Assembly: GCF_035593985.1 (NCBI RefSeq)
Contig: NZ_CP141587.1
Location: forward strand, 1,858,001-1,922,000
DNA length: 64,000 nt
Direction of reading: 5' to 3'
Source of the DNA: Sphingomonas sp. LY29
GTDB lineage: Bacteria; Pseudomonadota; Alphaproteobacteria; Sphingomonadales; Sphingomonadaceae
This document shows, piece after piece, positions 15,508 through 25,332 of this stretch. Each line of letters opens with the position of its first letter. The stretch's first letter is position 1. The notes below the pieces were generated by a model. That model did no database searches, had not been told where the DNA came from, and saw nothing but the letters and a program-made list of their open reading frames with translations. A program made the translations under genes and the position numbers.

Positions 15508-15825
15508 TCAGCGCAGGTCGTTCGATCCAAGGCGCTCGCACAGCATCGAAAAGACCGACGGATAGAGCGGCCGGTCGAACTCCACGCCCGCGGTCCAGTC
15601 GCGGACCCAGCAGATCCGGCCGGGGATCGATTCCATCTTGGGAAGGCTGATCCAGATGAGGTCGCCCTGTTCGACCCGGATCGGGGTCTCGATGCGGCAA
15701 CCTTCGGGTGAGAAGTCGAGCAGGGTGACGCGATAGCGATGGTCGCCCGCGCGGCGAAAGTCGATTTCGGCCGAGATGGTGACTCGCGCCGCTCGTCGGG
15801 GAGAAGGCTGGTCGGCCATGTGCAT
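15508..15825 (-). CDS. PilZ-domain protein
   Basis: The protein has 105 residues, essentially a single PilZ domain. The RRAARV segment near residues 10-15 matches the RxxxR cyclic-di-GMP motif, and LDFSPEGCRIET (near 36-47) matches D/NxSxxG. A c-di-GMP receptor role is inferred from these two motifs. There is no output domain. An intrinsic terminator follows. Confidence 0.85.
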   Translation of the reverse strand: MHMADQPSPRRAARVTISAEIDFRRAGDHRYRVTLLDFSPEGCRIETPIRVEQGDLIWISLPKMESIPGRICWVRDWTAGVEFDRPLYPSVFSMLCERLGSNDLR

Positions 15826-15919
15826 GTGTCGTCCCTTGCGTCGGTCGGCAGTGGGGCGTCATACATGACGGGTAAGCATCCGCAGTGGGCGGCTGATCCG
15901 TTTTGGACCTTATCGACAA

Positions 15920-16444
15920 ATGCCCCTCTACTCAATCGACGACGCCAGCCCCTCGATCGCCCCGAGCGCATGGGTCGCGCCGTCGGCGGACCTGATCGGC
16001 GACGTCCGGCTGGCGGCGCGGGCCAGCGTGTGGTTCGGGGCGGTGATCCGCGCCGACAACACTCCGATCCTGATCGGCGAGGACAGCAACTTCCAGGACG
16101 GCGCGGTCGGGCACAGCGACCCGCACGCGCCGCTGAGCATCGGGGCGCGCGTAACCGTCGGGCACCAGGCGATCCTGCACGGCTGCACGATCGAGGACGA
16201 AGCGCTGATCGGCATGGGCGCACGGATCCTGAATGGCGCGGTGATCGGAAGCGGCTGCATCGTCGGCGCGGGCGCGCTGGTGACTGAGGGCAAGATGTTC
16301 GAGCCTGACTGCCTGATCGTCGGAAGTCCGGCGCGGGTCGTGCGAACGCTGGGCGACACGCAGCGCGCGATGCTTCGCGCGTCGGCGGCGCACTATGCCG
16401 AAAAGGCGGCGCATTATGCGCGGGGACTGCGGTTACATCGCTGA
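15920..16444 (+). CDS. Gamma-class carbonic anhydrase-like protein
   Basis: The protein has 174 residues. It has left-handed beta-helix hexapeptide repeats through about residue 145. The metal-ligand and catalytic region VWFGAVIRADNTPILIGE (near 38-55) and HSDPHAPLSIG, VGHQAILHGC supply the conserved His residues of the YrdA/PaaY-type gamma-CA family. A short C-terminal helix follows. Carbonate/bicarbonate interconversion or an acyl-metabolism role is possible. Confidence 0.9.
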   Translation: MPLYSIDDASPSIAPSAWVAPSADLIGDVRLAARASVWFGAVIRADNTPILIGEDSNFQDGAVGHSDPHAPLSIGARVTVGHQAILHGCTIEDEALIGMGARILNGAVIGSGCIVGAGALVTEGKMFEPDCLIVGSPARVVRTLGDTQRAMLRASAAHYAEKAAHYARGLRLHR

Positions 16445-16484
16445 CACTTGAAGCGGGGTGGGCAGGGGGTCCATCTTGCCGATC

Positions 16485-17177
16485 ATGATCGACATTCGCC
16501 CCTTCGCTTCGCTCGGCCACGCCGACCACGGCTGGCTCGACGCCCGCCACCACTTCAGCTTCGCCAACTACCACGATCCTTCGCGGATGGGGTGGGGTGC
16601 GATCCGCGTCTGGAACGACGACAAGATCGCCGCGAAGAGCGGCTTTCCGCCGCATCCGCATCGCGACATGGAAATCGTGACCTACGTCCGCACCGGCGCG
16701 ATCACGCACCAGGATTCCATGGGCAACAAGGGCCGAACCGCCGCCGGCGACGTGCAGGTGATGAGTGCGGGCACGGGCGTGACCCACGCCGAATATAATC
16801 TGGAGGACGAGGACACGACGCTGTTCCAGATCTGGATCCAGGCCGATCGCCCGGGCCTGCCGCCGTCGTGGGGAATGAAGCCTTTTCCCAAGGAACAGCG
16901 CGACGGCCAGTTCCAGCTGCTTGCCAGCGGCGATGCCGATGACGGCTCGCTCACCATCGGCGCCGATGCGCGGGTGATGGGTGCGACGCTTGGTGCGGGC
17001 GAGACGCTCGAGCATGACGCCGATCCTTCGCGGCACCTCTACTTGGTGTCGTCGGCACCGATCCGAATCAACGGGGTCGAAGCGGGGCCTCGTGACGGCG
17101 TCGCGATCACCGGCGAGGAGCGGCTGACGATCAAGGCGACGGCGGGCGCGGAATTGGTGCTGGTCGACGCACGCTGA
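16485..17177 (+). CDS. Pirin family protein
   Basis: The protein has 230 residues from the ATG for MIDIRPFASL. The bicupin pirin N-terminal domain has GFPPHPHRDMEIVTYV (near residues 48-63) and GVTHAEYN (near 97-104), which supply the His and Glu metal ligands. Bacterial pirins are metal-binding cupins, some with quercetinase activity or regulatory roles; none can be chosen from sequence. Confidence 0.92.
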   Translation: MIDIRPFASLGHADHGWLDARHHFSFANYHDPSRMGWGAIRVWNDDKIAAKSGFPPHPHRDMEIVTYVRTGAITHQDSMGNKGRTAAGDVQVMSAGTGVTHAEYNLEDEDTTLFQIWIQADRPGLPPSWGMKPFPKEQRDGQFQLLASGDADDGSLTIGADARVMGATLGAGETLEHDADPSRHLYLVSSAPIRINGVEAGPRDGVAITGEERLTIKATAGAELVLVDAR

Positions 17178-17298
17178 GGCCCGAATTAGCCATAAACCCT
17201 TGTGTGCAGGCGATTTGCGCGGCAATAGCGCAGGCGATGAAAAGGCGCGCCGTGGGGCCGGCGCACATGCCTTGACCAGCAACAGCCAGGGCGGGGAA

Positions 17299-18603
17299 AT
17301 GTCGGTGTCGCACCGCGTGCAATGGAAAATCTTGGCGCTGACGATCGGCGCCGTGGCGCTGCCGCAGGCGGCGGTCGCCCAGAACAGCGAAACGCCGATC
17401 GACGTCACCGCCGCGCCGCCGCCGACCGCGGGGACGGTCGGCCCGGCGCAGCTGCGCAACTTCAACCTCAACGGAACGAGGACGCAGTCTTCGGAGGCAC
17501 CCGCGAAGACGACCGCACCGGCGGCGCCGACGAGTGCGCCGGCATCCGGCAATGGCACAGCATCGCGTCCCGCCGCGCCGCGCACCGCACCGACGACTTC
17601 CCAGGTCGAACGCCAGCCTGCCCCTACGGCGTCGACGCCCCGGCCGGCCCGCGACACTGCCGCGCCGGTATCGGTGCCGACGGCGCCGGTCAGCAACGTT
17701 CCCGATCTTTCGCTGTCGGTCCCGACCGAAGCCGCACCCGCGGCCCCGGTCTCAGTGGCGCCGTCGACGCTGGCGCCGGTCGACGACCCAGCCACGCCGG
17801 CCGACGGCCTGCCCTGGGCGTGGATTGCCGCGTTGGTCGCGTTGATTGGCGGCGGACTGTTCATCTGGCGAAGCCAGAAAGCGCGCCAGCAACGCTATGG
17901 CGACTTCGGACGACTGGCCTTTGCCGGTGGGCCGGACGCCGATTCCCTTCCGTCTCCGTTGCCGACGCCGCGACCGGCGCCGAGCCCGCGCGCGCATCCC
18001 GTGCCGCCGCGCGCCGATCCCGTTCCGCCTAGCCCACGTCCGGACCCCGCGCCCGTGTCGGGGGTTCGCGGCGACGGCATGATCACCGCCTCGCGGCTCA
18101 AACCCGATCTAACGTTGAAGTTCACGCCCGATCGCGCGGTCGTCTCGGCGACCGACGTGCTCGTCCAATTCGACGTTGAAGTGGTCAACAACGGTTCTGC
18201 GCCCGCACGCGACGTGCTGATCGAGGCGATCATGGTCAGCGCGCACGCCGGCCAAGACCGCGACATCGCCGAATTCTTCATGCGGCCGCCGGGCCCGGGC
18301 GATCGCATTGCCGGAATTCCGCCGCTGGGCCGCGTGTCGCTGAAAAGCGCGGTTCGAATGCCGATCGACCGGGTGCAGAGCTTCGACGTGGAAGGGCGCA
18401 AGCTGTTCGTGCCGCTGGTCGCGCTCAACACGCATTACCGCTCGAGCGCCGTGGACGGGCATCGATCGGCTAGTTTCCTGGTCGGTCGTGGCGACGAGAC
18501 GGTCGAGAAACTCGCGCCGTTCCGGCTCGACCTCGGGCCGCGGATCTTCCGCGGGCTGAGCGCTCGCCTGCACAGCTCGGGGTTGACCAGCAAGGCCGCT
18601 TGA
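17299..18603 (+). CDS. Single-pass membrane protein with Pro/Ala-rich periplasmic region
   Basis: The protein has 434 residues from an ATG preceded by GGGGAA; a longer frame to 17200 has no support. It has a signal peptide (about residues 1-26, ending AVAQ) and a Pro/Ala/Thr-rich low-complexity segment to about 168. A membrane helix WIAALVALIGGGLFIW follows near 173-188, then a Pro-rich linker and a beta-rich C-terminal domain (about 265-420) with FDVEVVNNGSAPARDV, resembling an immunoglobulin/CARDB-like fold. Family unknown. Confidence 0.72.
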   Translation: MSVSHRVQWKILALTIGAVALPQAAVAQNSETPIDVTAAPPPTAGTVGPAQLRNFNLNGTRTQSSEAPAKTTAPAAPTSAPASGNGTASRPAAPRTAPTTSQVERQPAPTASTPRPARDTAAPVSVPTAPVSNVPDLSLSVPTEAAPAAPVSVAPSTLAPVDDPATPADGLPWAWIAALVALIGGGLFIWRSQKARQQRYGDFGRLAFAGGPDADSLPSPLPTPRPAPSPRAHPVPPRADPVPPSPRPDPAPVSGVRGDGMITASRLKPDLTLKFTPDRAVVSATDVLVQFDVEVVNNGSAPARDVLIEAIMVSAHAGQDRDIAEFFMRPPGPGDRIAGIPPLGRVSLKSAVRMPIDRVQSFDVEGRKLFVPLVALNTHYRSSAVDGHRSASFLVGRGDETVEKLAPFRLDLGPRIFRGLSARLHSSGLTSKAA

Positions 18604-18607
18604 CAAC

Positions 18608-18627
18608 TGTATTGTATCAGCAATACA
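18608..18627. promoter_or_regulatory. Dyad operator in serine hydrolase promoter
   Basis: TGTATTG (18608-18614) and CAATACA (18621-18627) are perfect inverted arms with a 6-nt spacer. A TTGACA -35 hexamer lies at 18600-18605 and the dyad spans the spacer and -10 region, 24 bp before the hydrolase ATG. This layout fits a repressor site of the GntR/YtrA type, but the regulator is not in the window. Confidence 0.55.
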
Positions 18628-18650
18628 CCTCCGTAGGAACGGGGGCTTGA

Positions 18651-20303
18651 ATGCATATAAAGTTGATCTCAGCGGCAATGGTTTCGGTGACGGCAATTGC
18701 CGCACCCGCACAGGCTCTTCCCGCCGACTTCAAGACCAAGGCTGACGCCCTGCTGGCGAAAAGCTACGCGGCCGATGGACCCGGCGCACAGGTGGTGGTC
18801 AGCGAGCGTGGGCGCGTGGTCTATCGCGGTGCTCGCGGGATGGCGAACGTCGACAGCAAGGCGCCGATCGACGAGACGACGGTGTTTCGCATCGGGTCGA
18901 TCACCAAGCAGTTCGCCGCGGCGGTCGTCCTTCAGATGGCGGCCGAGGGCAAGCTCAAGCTCGACGACCCCATCGTCAAATATCTGCCGGCCTATCCCAA
19001 CGGGGCGGCGATCACCGTGCAGCAGTTGCTGAACCACACCAGCGGTATCCAGAGCTACACCGGCATCCCCGGCTGGATGGTCGAGGCGAAGACCAACAAG
19101 GCTTATTCGACCACGGCGCTTATCGCCGAGTTCAAGGACATGCCCGCGGTGACGAGTCCGGGCGAAGCCTTTGCCTACAACAACAGCGGCTACGTGCTGC
19201 TTGGTGCGTTGATCGAAGCGATCAGCGGCCGACCATGGCACGAGGAAGTCGAGCGGCGCCTGACGAAGCCGCTCGGCCTGACGAGCCTTCGCTATGGAGT
19301 GGATGAAACGTCGGTCCCAACGATGGCCAGGGGACACACCGACTTCGGTGGCACGGTCATCCCGTCGCGCCTGATCCACATGAGCGTGCCCGGCGCGGCC
19401 GGCGCCCTGGTCGGATCGGCCGGCGACTTGGCGAAGTGGCACGACGCGCTGCATCACGGGAAAGTTGTCCCGGCACCTTACTACGCACGCATGATCGCGC
19501 CGACTGTCCTGCCCGACGGGAAGACCGAACAATATGGCTTTGGCATCGCACCCGGCACGCTGCGTGACGTGCCAGTGGTCGGACACGGCGGCGGCATCTT
19601 CGGGTTCTCGTCGGACAGCGTCTACGTGCCCAGCGCCGATGTCTCGGTGACGGTCCTGACCAACAGCGACAGTCCGCCGGTCGATACCTCTCTGGTCATG
19701 AGTCGCCTGGCGGCGATGGCGATCGGCAAGCCGTTCGAGGAGTTCACCGCCCAGCCGCTTGACGCTGCGTCGGTCACGCCCGCGCTAGGCCGTTACCAGT
19801 TTGCCACGGCCGAGCGGGTGCTGACCCTGGTGGACGGCAAGCTTTATGCGCAGCGAGTCGGCGGCTCGCGCCTGCCGGTCCTGTCGGCGGGGAAGGGCCG
19901 ATACTTCTATGGTCCAGCCGATCTCAGCTGGTTCGAACTGGCGACGGATCCTGCCGGGAAGCCGGTGATGAAGTTCTACGCCAACGGTTCCGAGAAAGCG
20001 GAAGCAGGCAAGTATCTCGGCCCGCCGCCGGTCGAAGCCGCGGCGGTGACGGTGCCCGCGGCCATGCTGGCGGCCTATGTCGGAACCTATTCAACCCCGG
20101 TTGGGAAAGCCGCCGTGACGTCGGATGCTGGCCAACTGATGATCCAGCTCCGGGGAAGCGCCTTGCCGATGAAGGCGGTCAGCCTTGCGGAATTCACGGT
20201 CGACCAAGTGGCCGCCAAGGTCCGGTTCGTCAGCACGGCCGGGAAAGTCACGGAGATCGAGATCGAGCAGGGCGGTCGAACCCTGCCGGGCACGCGCGAC
20301 TAG
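18651..20303 (+). CDS. Class C beta-lactamase-like serine hydrolase
   Basis: The protein has 550 residues with a signal peptide ending near AQALP. The catalytic SxxK motif is SITK in FRIGSITKQFAAAV (near residue 85). YNNSGY (near 179) supplies the YxN motif and GHGGGIFGF (near 311) the third motif. The N-terminal ~360 residues form a beta-lactamase/esterase domain, followed by a beta-rich ~190-residue C-terminal domain. It is probably a periplasmic D-amino peptidase or esterase rather than an antibiotic-resistance enzyme. Its promoter overlaps the dyad at 18608-18627. Confidence 0.9.
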   Translation: MHIKLISAAMVSVTAIAAPAQALPADFKTKADALLAKSYAADGPGAQVVVSERGRVVYRGARGMANVDSKAPIDETTVFRIGSITKQFAAAVVLQMAAEGKLKLDDPIVKYLPAYPNGAAITVQQLLNHTSGIQSYTGIPGWMVEAKTNKAYSTTALIAEFKDMPAVTSPGEAFAYNNSGYVLLGALIEAISGRPWHEEVERRLTKPLGLTSLRYGVDETSVPTMARGHTDFGGTVIPSRLIHMSVPGAAGALVGSAGDLAKWHDALHHGKVVPAPYYARMIAPTVLPDGKTEQYGFGIAPGTLRDVPVVGHGGGIFGFSSDSVYVPSADVSVTVLTNSDSPPVDTSLVMSRLAAMAIGKPFEEFTAQPLDAASVTPALGRYQFATAERVLTLVDGKLYAQRVGGSRLPVLSAGKGRYFYGPADLSWFELATDPAGKPVMKFYANGSEKAEAGKYLGPPPVEAAAVTVPAAMLAAYVGTYSTPVGKAAVTSDAGQLMIQLRGSALPMKAVSLAEFTVDQVAAKVRFVSTAGKVTEIEIEQGGRTLPGTRD

Positions 20304-20923
20304 AGCGCGGTCCCGACGCTGTTGTAGCTGTGCCAGGCGAGCACGGCGGCGGCGCCGCGATGGGGGCGCCAATTTTCGGCAAGCGCGCGCAGCTGCTTTT
20401 CGCTCGGCCGCTCGTCGAGACCCAGCAGGCGGCCGATTTCGACCTGCACCGCGAGGTCGCCCGCGGGCCACACGTCGCCGCGTCCCTCCGCGAACAGCAG
20501 GTAGATTTCGGCCGACCAGCGCCCGATGCCCTTGATCCGCGTGAGCAGCTCGATCGCTTCCTCGTCGTCTTCAGGAAGGCGCGTCAGGTCGAGGTCGCCC
20601 GACAGGACGAGACCGGCCAGGCTGCGCGCATAGCCCGCCTTCTGCCGCGACAGGCCCGCCTCGCGCAGTTCATCGTCGCTCGCGGCCAGCAGCGCCGGAA
20701 GGTCGACCGGTTCGCCATATTTCGCGACCAGCTTGTTCCACATCGACCGTGCGGCGGCGACGCTGACCTGCTGGCCGACGATCGTGCGAAGCAGGGTCTC
20801 GACGCCGGGTTCGCTAAGGCGGGGTTCCGGCTTGCCGTGGCTCGCAAGGACCGCTGCGAACGCCGCCTCGCGCTCGACCAGCGCATCGAGGCTGGCGTGG
20901 AGCGATTGGCGGGTTCGGACCAT
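20300..20923 (-). CDS. DNA-3-methyladenine glycosylase (HhH-GPD family)
   Basis: The protein has 207 residues, starting at an ATG that overlaps the rlmB stop by 1 nt. The helix-hairpin-helix LLTRIKGIGRWSAEIYLL lies near residues 125-142, and the catalytic Asp follows in WPAGDLAVQ near 155. LLRTIVGQQVS (near 45) is the conserved first-helix segment of AlkA-like enzymes. It excises alkylated purines in base excision repair. The AlkA N-terminal domain is absent. Confidence 0.9.
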   Translation of the reverse strand: MVRTRQSLHASLDALVEREAAFAAVLASHGKPEPRLSEPGVETLLRTIVGQQVSVAAARSMWNKLVAKYGEPVDLPALLAASDDELREAGLSRQKAGYARSLAGLVLSGDLDLTRLPEDDEEAIELLTRIKGIGRWSAEIYLLFAEGRGDVWPAGDLAVQVEIGRLLGLDERPSEKQLRALAENWRPHRGAAAVLAWHSYNSVGTAL

Positions 20924-21663
20924 CAGGCGACGGTGGCGGCGTAGAGCGCGACCGCGGCGGCGTTGGACACGTTGAGGCTTTCGACCTCGGCCGTGATAGG
21001 CAGCCGCGCGAGCGCGTCGCAATGCTCGCGGATGTTATGGCGCATGCCTGGACCCTCGGCGCCGAGCACCAGTGCTACCCGCTGAGGTCCCAGCGCGGCC
21101 TTGAGGTCGTCCTTGGCCTCACCGGCCAGCCCGATCCGCCAGAAGCCCGCCTCGGCGATTTCCTCGAGCGCGCGCGACAGGTTGACGACGCGGACCCACG
21201 GCACGCGCTCCAGCGCGCCCGATGCGGCCTTGGCGAGCGCGCCGCCTTCGGGTGGCGCGTGGCGGTCCTGCGTGACGATTCCGATCGCGCCGAATGCGGC
21301 GGCCGAGCGCAGGATCGCGCCGACATTGTGCGGGTCGGTGACCTGGTCGAGCACGAGCAGCACTGCGCGCTCGGGCGCGTCGGCAAGCAGGTCGCCAAGC
21401 CAGATTTCCTCAAGCGGTTCGACTTCGATCACCACGCCTTGATGCGGGGCGTCGGACGGAACCATGCGGCCAAGGTCGGGCCCTTCGGCCATGACTACGG
21501 GAAGATCCTTGGGGAAATTCATGAACGCCGCGGCCTCACGGCTCGACCAGGCCTTCAGCACTCGCCGTTCGGGATTGTCGAGGGCGGCGGCGACCGCATG
21601 CTTGCCCCAGAAACGGGGACGGTTCGGATTGCCGCCGGACTTGCTCTTGTTCTTGCGCGCCAT
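20923..21663 (-). CDS. rlmB: 23S rRNA 2'-O-ribose methyltransferase, RlmB/TrmH family
   Basis: The protein has 246 residues. The N-terminal substrate-binding domain starts with FWGKHAVAAALDNPERRV (near residues 18-35). The SPOUT knotted domain has DQVTDPHNVGAILRSAAAFG (near 105-124), LVLGAEGPGMR (near 200) and the C-terminal SLNVSNAAAVALY motif. RlmB modifies G2251 of 23S rRNA; assignment within the TrmH/RlmB family rests on the N-terminal domain. Confidence 0.9.
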   Translation of the reverse strand: MARKNKSKSGGNPNRPRFWGKHAVAAALDNPERRVLKAWSSREAAAFMNFPKDLPVVMAEGPDLGRMVPSDAPHQGVVIEVEPLEEIWLGDLLADAPERAVLLVLDQVTDPHNVGAILRSAAAFGAIGIVTQDRHAPPEGGALAKAASGALERVPWVRVVNLSRALEEIAEAGFWRIGLAGEAKDDLKAALGPQRVALVLGAEGPGMRHNIREHCDALARLPITAEVESLNVSNAAAVALYAATVA

Positions 21664-21691
21664 GGGGTGCGCCTAGCCCAAGGACGGCGGC

Positions 21692-22381
21692 TTACGCCAC
21701 CCCTTCGGCATCGAGCGCATAGCCCGCCGAGCGAACGGTGCGGACGATATCGGGCTCGCCAAGCGCCATGCGCAGGCGGCGGATATGCACGTCGACGGTG
21801 CGAAGCTCGATATCTTCGCTGTGCGGCCACACGGTTTCGAGCAATTGCTGGCGCGAGAAGACGCGGCCGGGGTTTTCGAGGAAATGACGAAGCAGACGAT
21901 ACTCGGTCGGGCCCAATTGCACCGGCTCGCCGTCGCGTTTTACCCGGTGCGCGGCGAGGTCCATCTCCAGCCCGCCATAGCTGAGCGAATCGGCGGCAAG
22001 TGCGGGACGCACCCGGCGGAGGACGGCGCCAGCGCGCGCGACCAGTTCCTTCGGGCTGAACGGCTTGGTCATGTAATCGTCGGCGCCGGTTTCTAGGCCG
22101 CGGATGCGGTCGTCCTCCTCACCGCGCGCGGTCAGCATGATGATCGGCACGTTGGCGGTCGCGCCGCGGCGGCGCAGGCGGCGGCACACTTCGATCCCGC
22201 TGATGCCCTCGATCATCCAGTCGAGCAGGACGAGGTCGGGCTTGATCTCCTCCGCAAGGATCAGCGCTTCCTCGCCGTCGCCGGTGCGGGTGACGGTGTA
22301 GCCGGCGCGGTCGAAGTGAAACGAGACCAGCTCCGCCAGGGCGCGGTCGTCCTCGACCAGCAGCAGGCGCTTGGCGGCCAT
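21692..22381 (-). CDS. phoB: Phosphate regulon response regulator PhoB
   Basis: The protein has 229 residues. The receiver domain has LLVEDDRALAEL (near residues 6-17), the phospho-Asp in VLLDWMIEG (near 54) and the Lys in MTKPFSP (near 105). The C-terminal winged-helix domain ends RTVDVHIRRLRMALG then RTVRSAGYAL. It is the last gene of pstSCAB-phoU-phoB, 4 bp after phoU, and should bind the Pho box at 27862-27890. Confidence 0.95.
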   Translation of the reverse strand: MAAKRLLLVEDDRALAELVSFHFDRAGYTVTRTGDGEEALILAEEIKPDLVLLDWMIEGISGIEVCRRLRRRGATANVPIIMLTARGEEDDRIRGLETGADDYMTKPFSPKELVARAGAVLRRVRPALAADSLSYGGLEMDLAAHRVKRDGEPVQLGPTEYRLLRHFLENPGRVFSRQQLLETVWPHSEDIELRTVDVHIRRLRMALGEPDIVRTVRSAGYALDAEGVA

Positions 22382-22385
22382 GACC

Positions 22386-23081
22386 TCAGCCTCTCCAGTC
22401 GGCGCCGCGCGGTCGGTCGGCGAGATGCTGACCGGTTGCGGCGTAATAAACCATTTCGGCGATGTTGGTGGCGTGGTCACCGACCCGCTCAATGTTCTTG
22501 GCGATGAATAGAAGGTGCGTGGACTGACCGATGTTGTTCGGATTTTCCATCATGAAGGTCAGCAGCGTGCGGAAGATCGAATTATAGAAATCGTCGACCG
22601 CGCGGTCCCGCTCGACCACGCGCACCGCTGCGTCGGCGTCGCGCTCGACGAAGGCGTTGAGGACGTCGTGGACCATCTCGGTCGCGATGCGCGCCATCTC
22701 GGGCATCAGGCTGATCGGTTCGATCTTGCCGACGCTGTCGATCAGCGCGACGCGCTTGGAGATGTTCTTGGCATAGTCGCCGATGCGCTCGACCACGCTG
22801 GAGATCTTGAGCGCGGCAACGACGTCGCGAAGGTCGCCTGCCATCGGCGCCCGAAGCGCGATCAACTGGATCGCGCGGCGCTCGGTCTCGATTTCCAGCG
22901 CGTCGATCTTCTTGTCGTTCTCGACAACATTTTCAGCGCCCTGCAGGTCGTGCTGGACGAGGCAACGCATGGATTCGCGGATAGCATGCTCGGCAAGCCC
23001 GCCCATCTGGCTGATGAGCGCGCGCAGCCGGTCGAGATCGTCGTCGAACGCCTTGATCGTATGTCCGCCGGTGGTGGCCAT
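22386..23081 (-). CDS. phoU: Phosphate transport regulator PhoU
   Basis: The protein has 231 residues. The two PhoU helical repeats carry the metal-binding signatures VERIGDYAKNI (near residues 97-107) and VGDHATNIAEM (near 201-211). PhoU couples the Pst transporter to the PhoR kinase and represses the regulon when phosphate is plentiful. It follows pstB by 14 bp. Confidence 0.95.
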   Translation of the reverse strand: MATTGGHTIKAFDDDLDRLRALISQMGGLAEHAIRESMRCLVQHDLQGAENVVENDKKIDALEIETERRAIQLIALRAPMAGDLRDVVAALKISSVVERIGDYAKNISKRVALIDSVGKIEPISLMPEMARIATEMVHDVLNAFVERDADAAVRVVERDRAVDDFYNSIFRTLLTFMMENPNNIGQSTHLLFIAKNIERVGDHATNIAEMVYYAATGQHLADRPRGADWRG

Positions 23082-23095
23082 ATTCGTCTCTCCGC

Positions 23096-24022
23096 TCAGC
23101 CGTAACGGCCGGTGATGTAATCTTGGGTGCGCTGCTCGCGCGGATTGGTGAAGATCTCGCTGGTCTTGCCGTATTCGACCAGCTCGCCGAGGTGGAAGAA
23201 GGCGGTTCGCTGACTGACGCGTGCCGCCTGCTGCATGTTGTGCGTGACGATCGCGATGGCGTAGCGGCCGCGCAGGTCGTGGATCAGCTCCTCGATCCGC
23301 GCTGTGGCGATCGGGTCGAGCGCCGAGCAGGGCTCGTCCATCAGGATGACTTCGGGATCGACCGCGATGGCGCGGGCGATGCACAGGCGCTGCTGCTGCC
23401 CGCCCGACAGCGCGGTGCCGCTTTCTGCCAAGCGATCCTTGACCTCTTCCCAAAGGCCGGCGCGCTTGAGCGATTTTTCCACCACCTCGTCGAGCTCGGC
23501 CTTGTTCGCCGCCAACCCGTGAATGCGCGGGCCGTAGGCGACATTTTCGAAGATCGACTTGGGGAAGGGGTTGGGCTTCTGGAACACCATGCCGACGCGG
23601 GCGCGGAGCTGAACCACATCCATCGCGGGGGAGTAGATGTCCTGCCCGTCGAGCGTGATTTCGCCGGTGACGCGGGCACCCGCGATCGTGTCGTTCATGC
23701 GGTTGAGCGTGCGCAGGAAGGTCGACTTGCCGCAGCCCGACGGACCAATGAACGCCGTGACGCGGTCGTCGTGGATGTCGATGTCGACGCCCTTCAGCGC
23801 TTCCTTCGCACCGTAAAAGACGCGCACGTCGCGCGCCGACATCTTGGGCGTGCGATTGTCGTTCACGTCAGCGGCGGCCTCAGGCCCGTCTGCGGCGATG
23901 TGGACCGAGCCGCGATCGGCGACGGCGGGGCCGCCGCGCGGAATGACCTGGTCGTGCTCGGCCTCGGCCGCGACGGCGGTCGAAGGAGCGGGATTGGGGA
24001 CGAGGGGGGTCGTGGGTTTCAT
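23096..24022 (-). CDS. pstB: Phosphate ABC transporter ATP-binding protein PstB
   Basis: The protein has 308 residues. Walker A (GPSGCGKST) is near residue 93, the signature LSGGQQQR near 205 and Walker B VILMDEP near 225. The first ~60 residues are a Pro/Ala/Asp-rich extension absent from E. coli PstB (257 residues). It energises high-affinity phosphate uptake with PstC and PstA at the inner membrane. Confidence 0.96.
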   Translation of the reverse strand: MKPTTPLVPNPAPSTAVAAEAEHDQVIPRGGPAVADRGSVHIAADGPEAAADVNDNRTPKMSARDVRVFYGAKEALKGVDIDIHDDRVTAFIGPSGCGKSTFLRTLNRMNDTIAGARVTGEITLDGQDIYSPAMDVVQLRARVGMVFQKPNPFPKSIFENVAYGPRIHGLAANKAELDEVVEKSLKRAGLWEEVKDRLAESGTALSGGQQQRLCIARAIAVDPEVILMDEPCSALDPIATARIEELIHDLRGRYAIAIVTHNMQQAARVSQRTAFFHLGELVEYGKTSEIFTNPREQRTQDYITGRYG

Positions 24023-24033
24023 GGGTTTCAAGC

Positions 24034-25332
24034 CTACCAGCGGCGTTCGAAGCGATTGCGAAGATAGATGGCGAGCCCGTTCATCAACAGCATGAAGACG
24101 AGCAGAACGATGATCGCCGCCGAGGTCTTCTCGACGAAGTTGCGGTCGACCTCGTCGGACCACAGGAAGATCTGCACCGGCAGAACACTCGACGGCGCGG
24201 TGATCCCGCCTGGCGGCGTGGCGATGAAGGCGCGCATGCCGATCATCAGCAGCGGCGCGGTTTCGCCCAGCGCGCGGGCCATGCCAATGATCGTGCCGGT
24301 CAGGATGCCGGGCAGCGCGAGCGGCAAAACATGGTGGAAGACGACCTGCATCTTCGACGCGCCGACGCCCAGCGCCGCGTCGCGGATCGACGGCGGCACC
24401 GCCTTGATCGCGTTGCGGCCGGCGATGACGATGACCGGCATGGTCATCAGCGCGAGCGTCAGGCCGCCGACGAGCGGGGCCGATCGCGGCAGGTGCATGA
24501 AGTTGAGGAACACCGCGAGGCCAAGCAGGCCGAAGATGATCGACGGCACCGCGGCGAGGTTGTTGATGCTGACCTCGATCATGTCGGTCCAGCGATTGCG
24601 CGGGGCGAATTCCTCCAGGTAGAGCGCCGACAGCACGCCGATCGGGAAGGCGAGCGCCATCGTCACGAGGATGGTGAGCAGGCTGCCCTTCAAGGCGCCC
24701 CACACGCCGACCACCGAGGCATCGGTCGCGTCGGAGGACGTCAGGAAGGCGGCATTGAAGCTGCGACGGGTCTCGGCGCGCGTCAGCATCGCCTCGAGCG
24801 CGGGATCGCCGTCGCCCTTCACCGCGACGTCGCCGCGCGAGGACAGCGGCAGCCACAGCTGCGCACGTTTGCTCAGAAGGGAGGGGTCGTCGACCAGCTG
24901 GTCGGCGAGTTCGCGGACGCTGGCGGGCCCGAACAGGTCGGCGCCCGCCGCCCCGAATTGCGCGACGGCGGCCTGGTCGACGACGCCTTCGAGGCCCGCC
25001 GACTGCAGGACGTTCGACGCGTCGGAACGACTGAGCGCGGCGGGATCGACCATCAGGTCCGACCTCGGGAAGTCGATCGTCAGCTGCGCCTCGCCGCGGG
25101 TGAAGCCGCCCGCGCCTTTCCACGCCATCGTGATCAGCAGGAAGGCGAGGAAGGCGACGCTGATCCCGACCGCAGCAAGCCCGAACAGCTTGAAGCGGCG
25201 CTCGGCAGCATAGCGGCGCGCGACGCGGCGCTGCATTGTGCCATCGGTCCAGCGCGAGGGAATTCCCGCGGTCCCGGAAGAGGCGGTTCCCGTGCTCGTC
25301 ATGCCCCCGGCATGTCTGCGCGCGTCACTCAT
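24034..25332 (-). CDS. pstA: Phosphate ABC transporter permease PstA
   Basis: The protein has 432 residues, longer than the ~296 of E. coli PstA. The extension is an N-terminal cytoplasmic tail, one membrane helix and a ~150-residue periplasmic domain ahead of the permease core (about residues 205-430). The core has the EAA-type loop with [21 protein letters not shown]. It overlaps the pstC stop by 8 nt. Confidence 0.94.
   Translation of the reverse strand: MSDARRHAGGMTSTGTASSGTAGIPSRWTDGTMQRRVARRYAAERRFKLFGLAAVGISVAFLAFLLITMAWKGAGGFTRGEAQLTIDFPRSDLMVDPAALSRSDASNVLQSAGLEGVVDQAAVAQFGAAGADLFGPASVRELADQLVDDPSLLSKRAQLWLPLSSRGDVAVKGDGDPALEAMLTRAETRRSFNAAFLTSSDATDASVVGVWGALKGSLLTILVTMALAFPIGVLSALYLEEFAPRNRWTDMIEVSINNLAAVPSIIFGLLGLAVFLNFMHLPRSAPLVGGLTLALMTMPVIVIAGRNAIKAVPPSIRDAALGVGASKMQVVFHHVLPLALPGILTGTIIGMARALGETAPLLMIGMRAFIATPPGGITAPSSVLPVQIFLWSDEVDRNFVEKTSAAIIVLLVFMLLMNGLAIYLRNRFERRW

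Noticed and set aside
15300..17864. 854-codon minus-strand open frame
   Set aside because: It lies antisense to the carbonic anhydrase, pirin and membrane-protein genes, has low-complexity composition, and overlaps the real PilZ and glycine-zipper genes. It is a GC-rich shadow frame.
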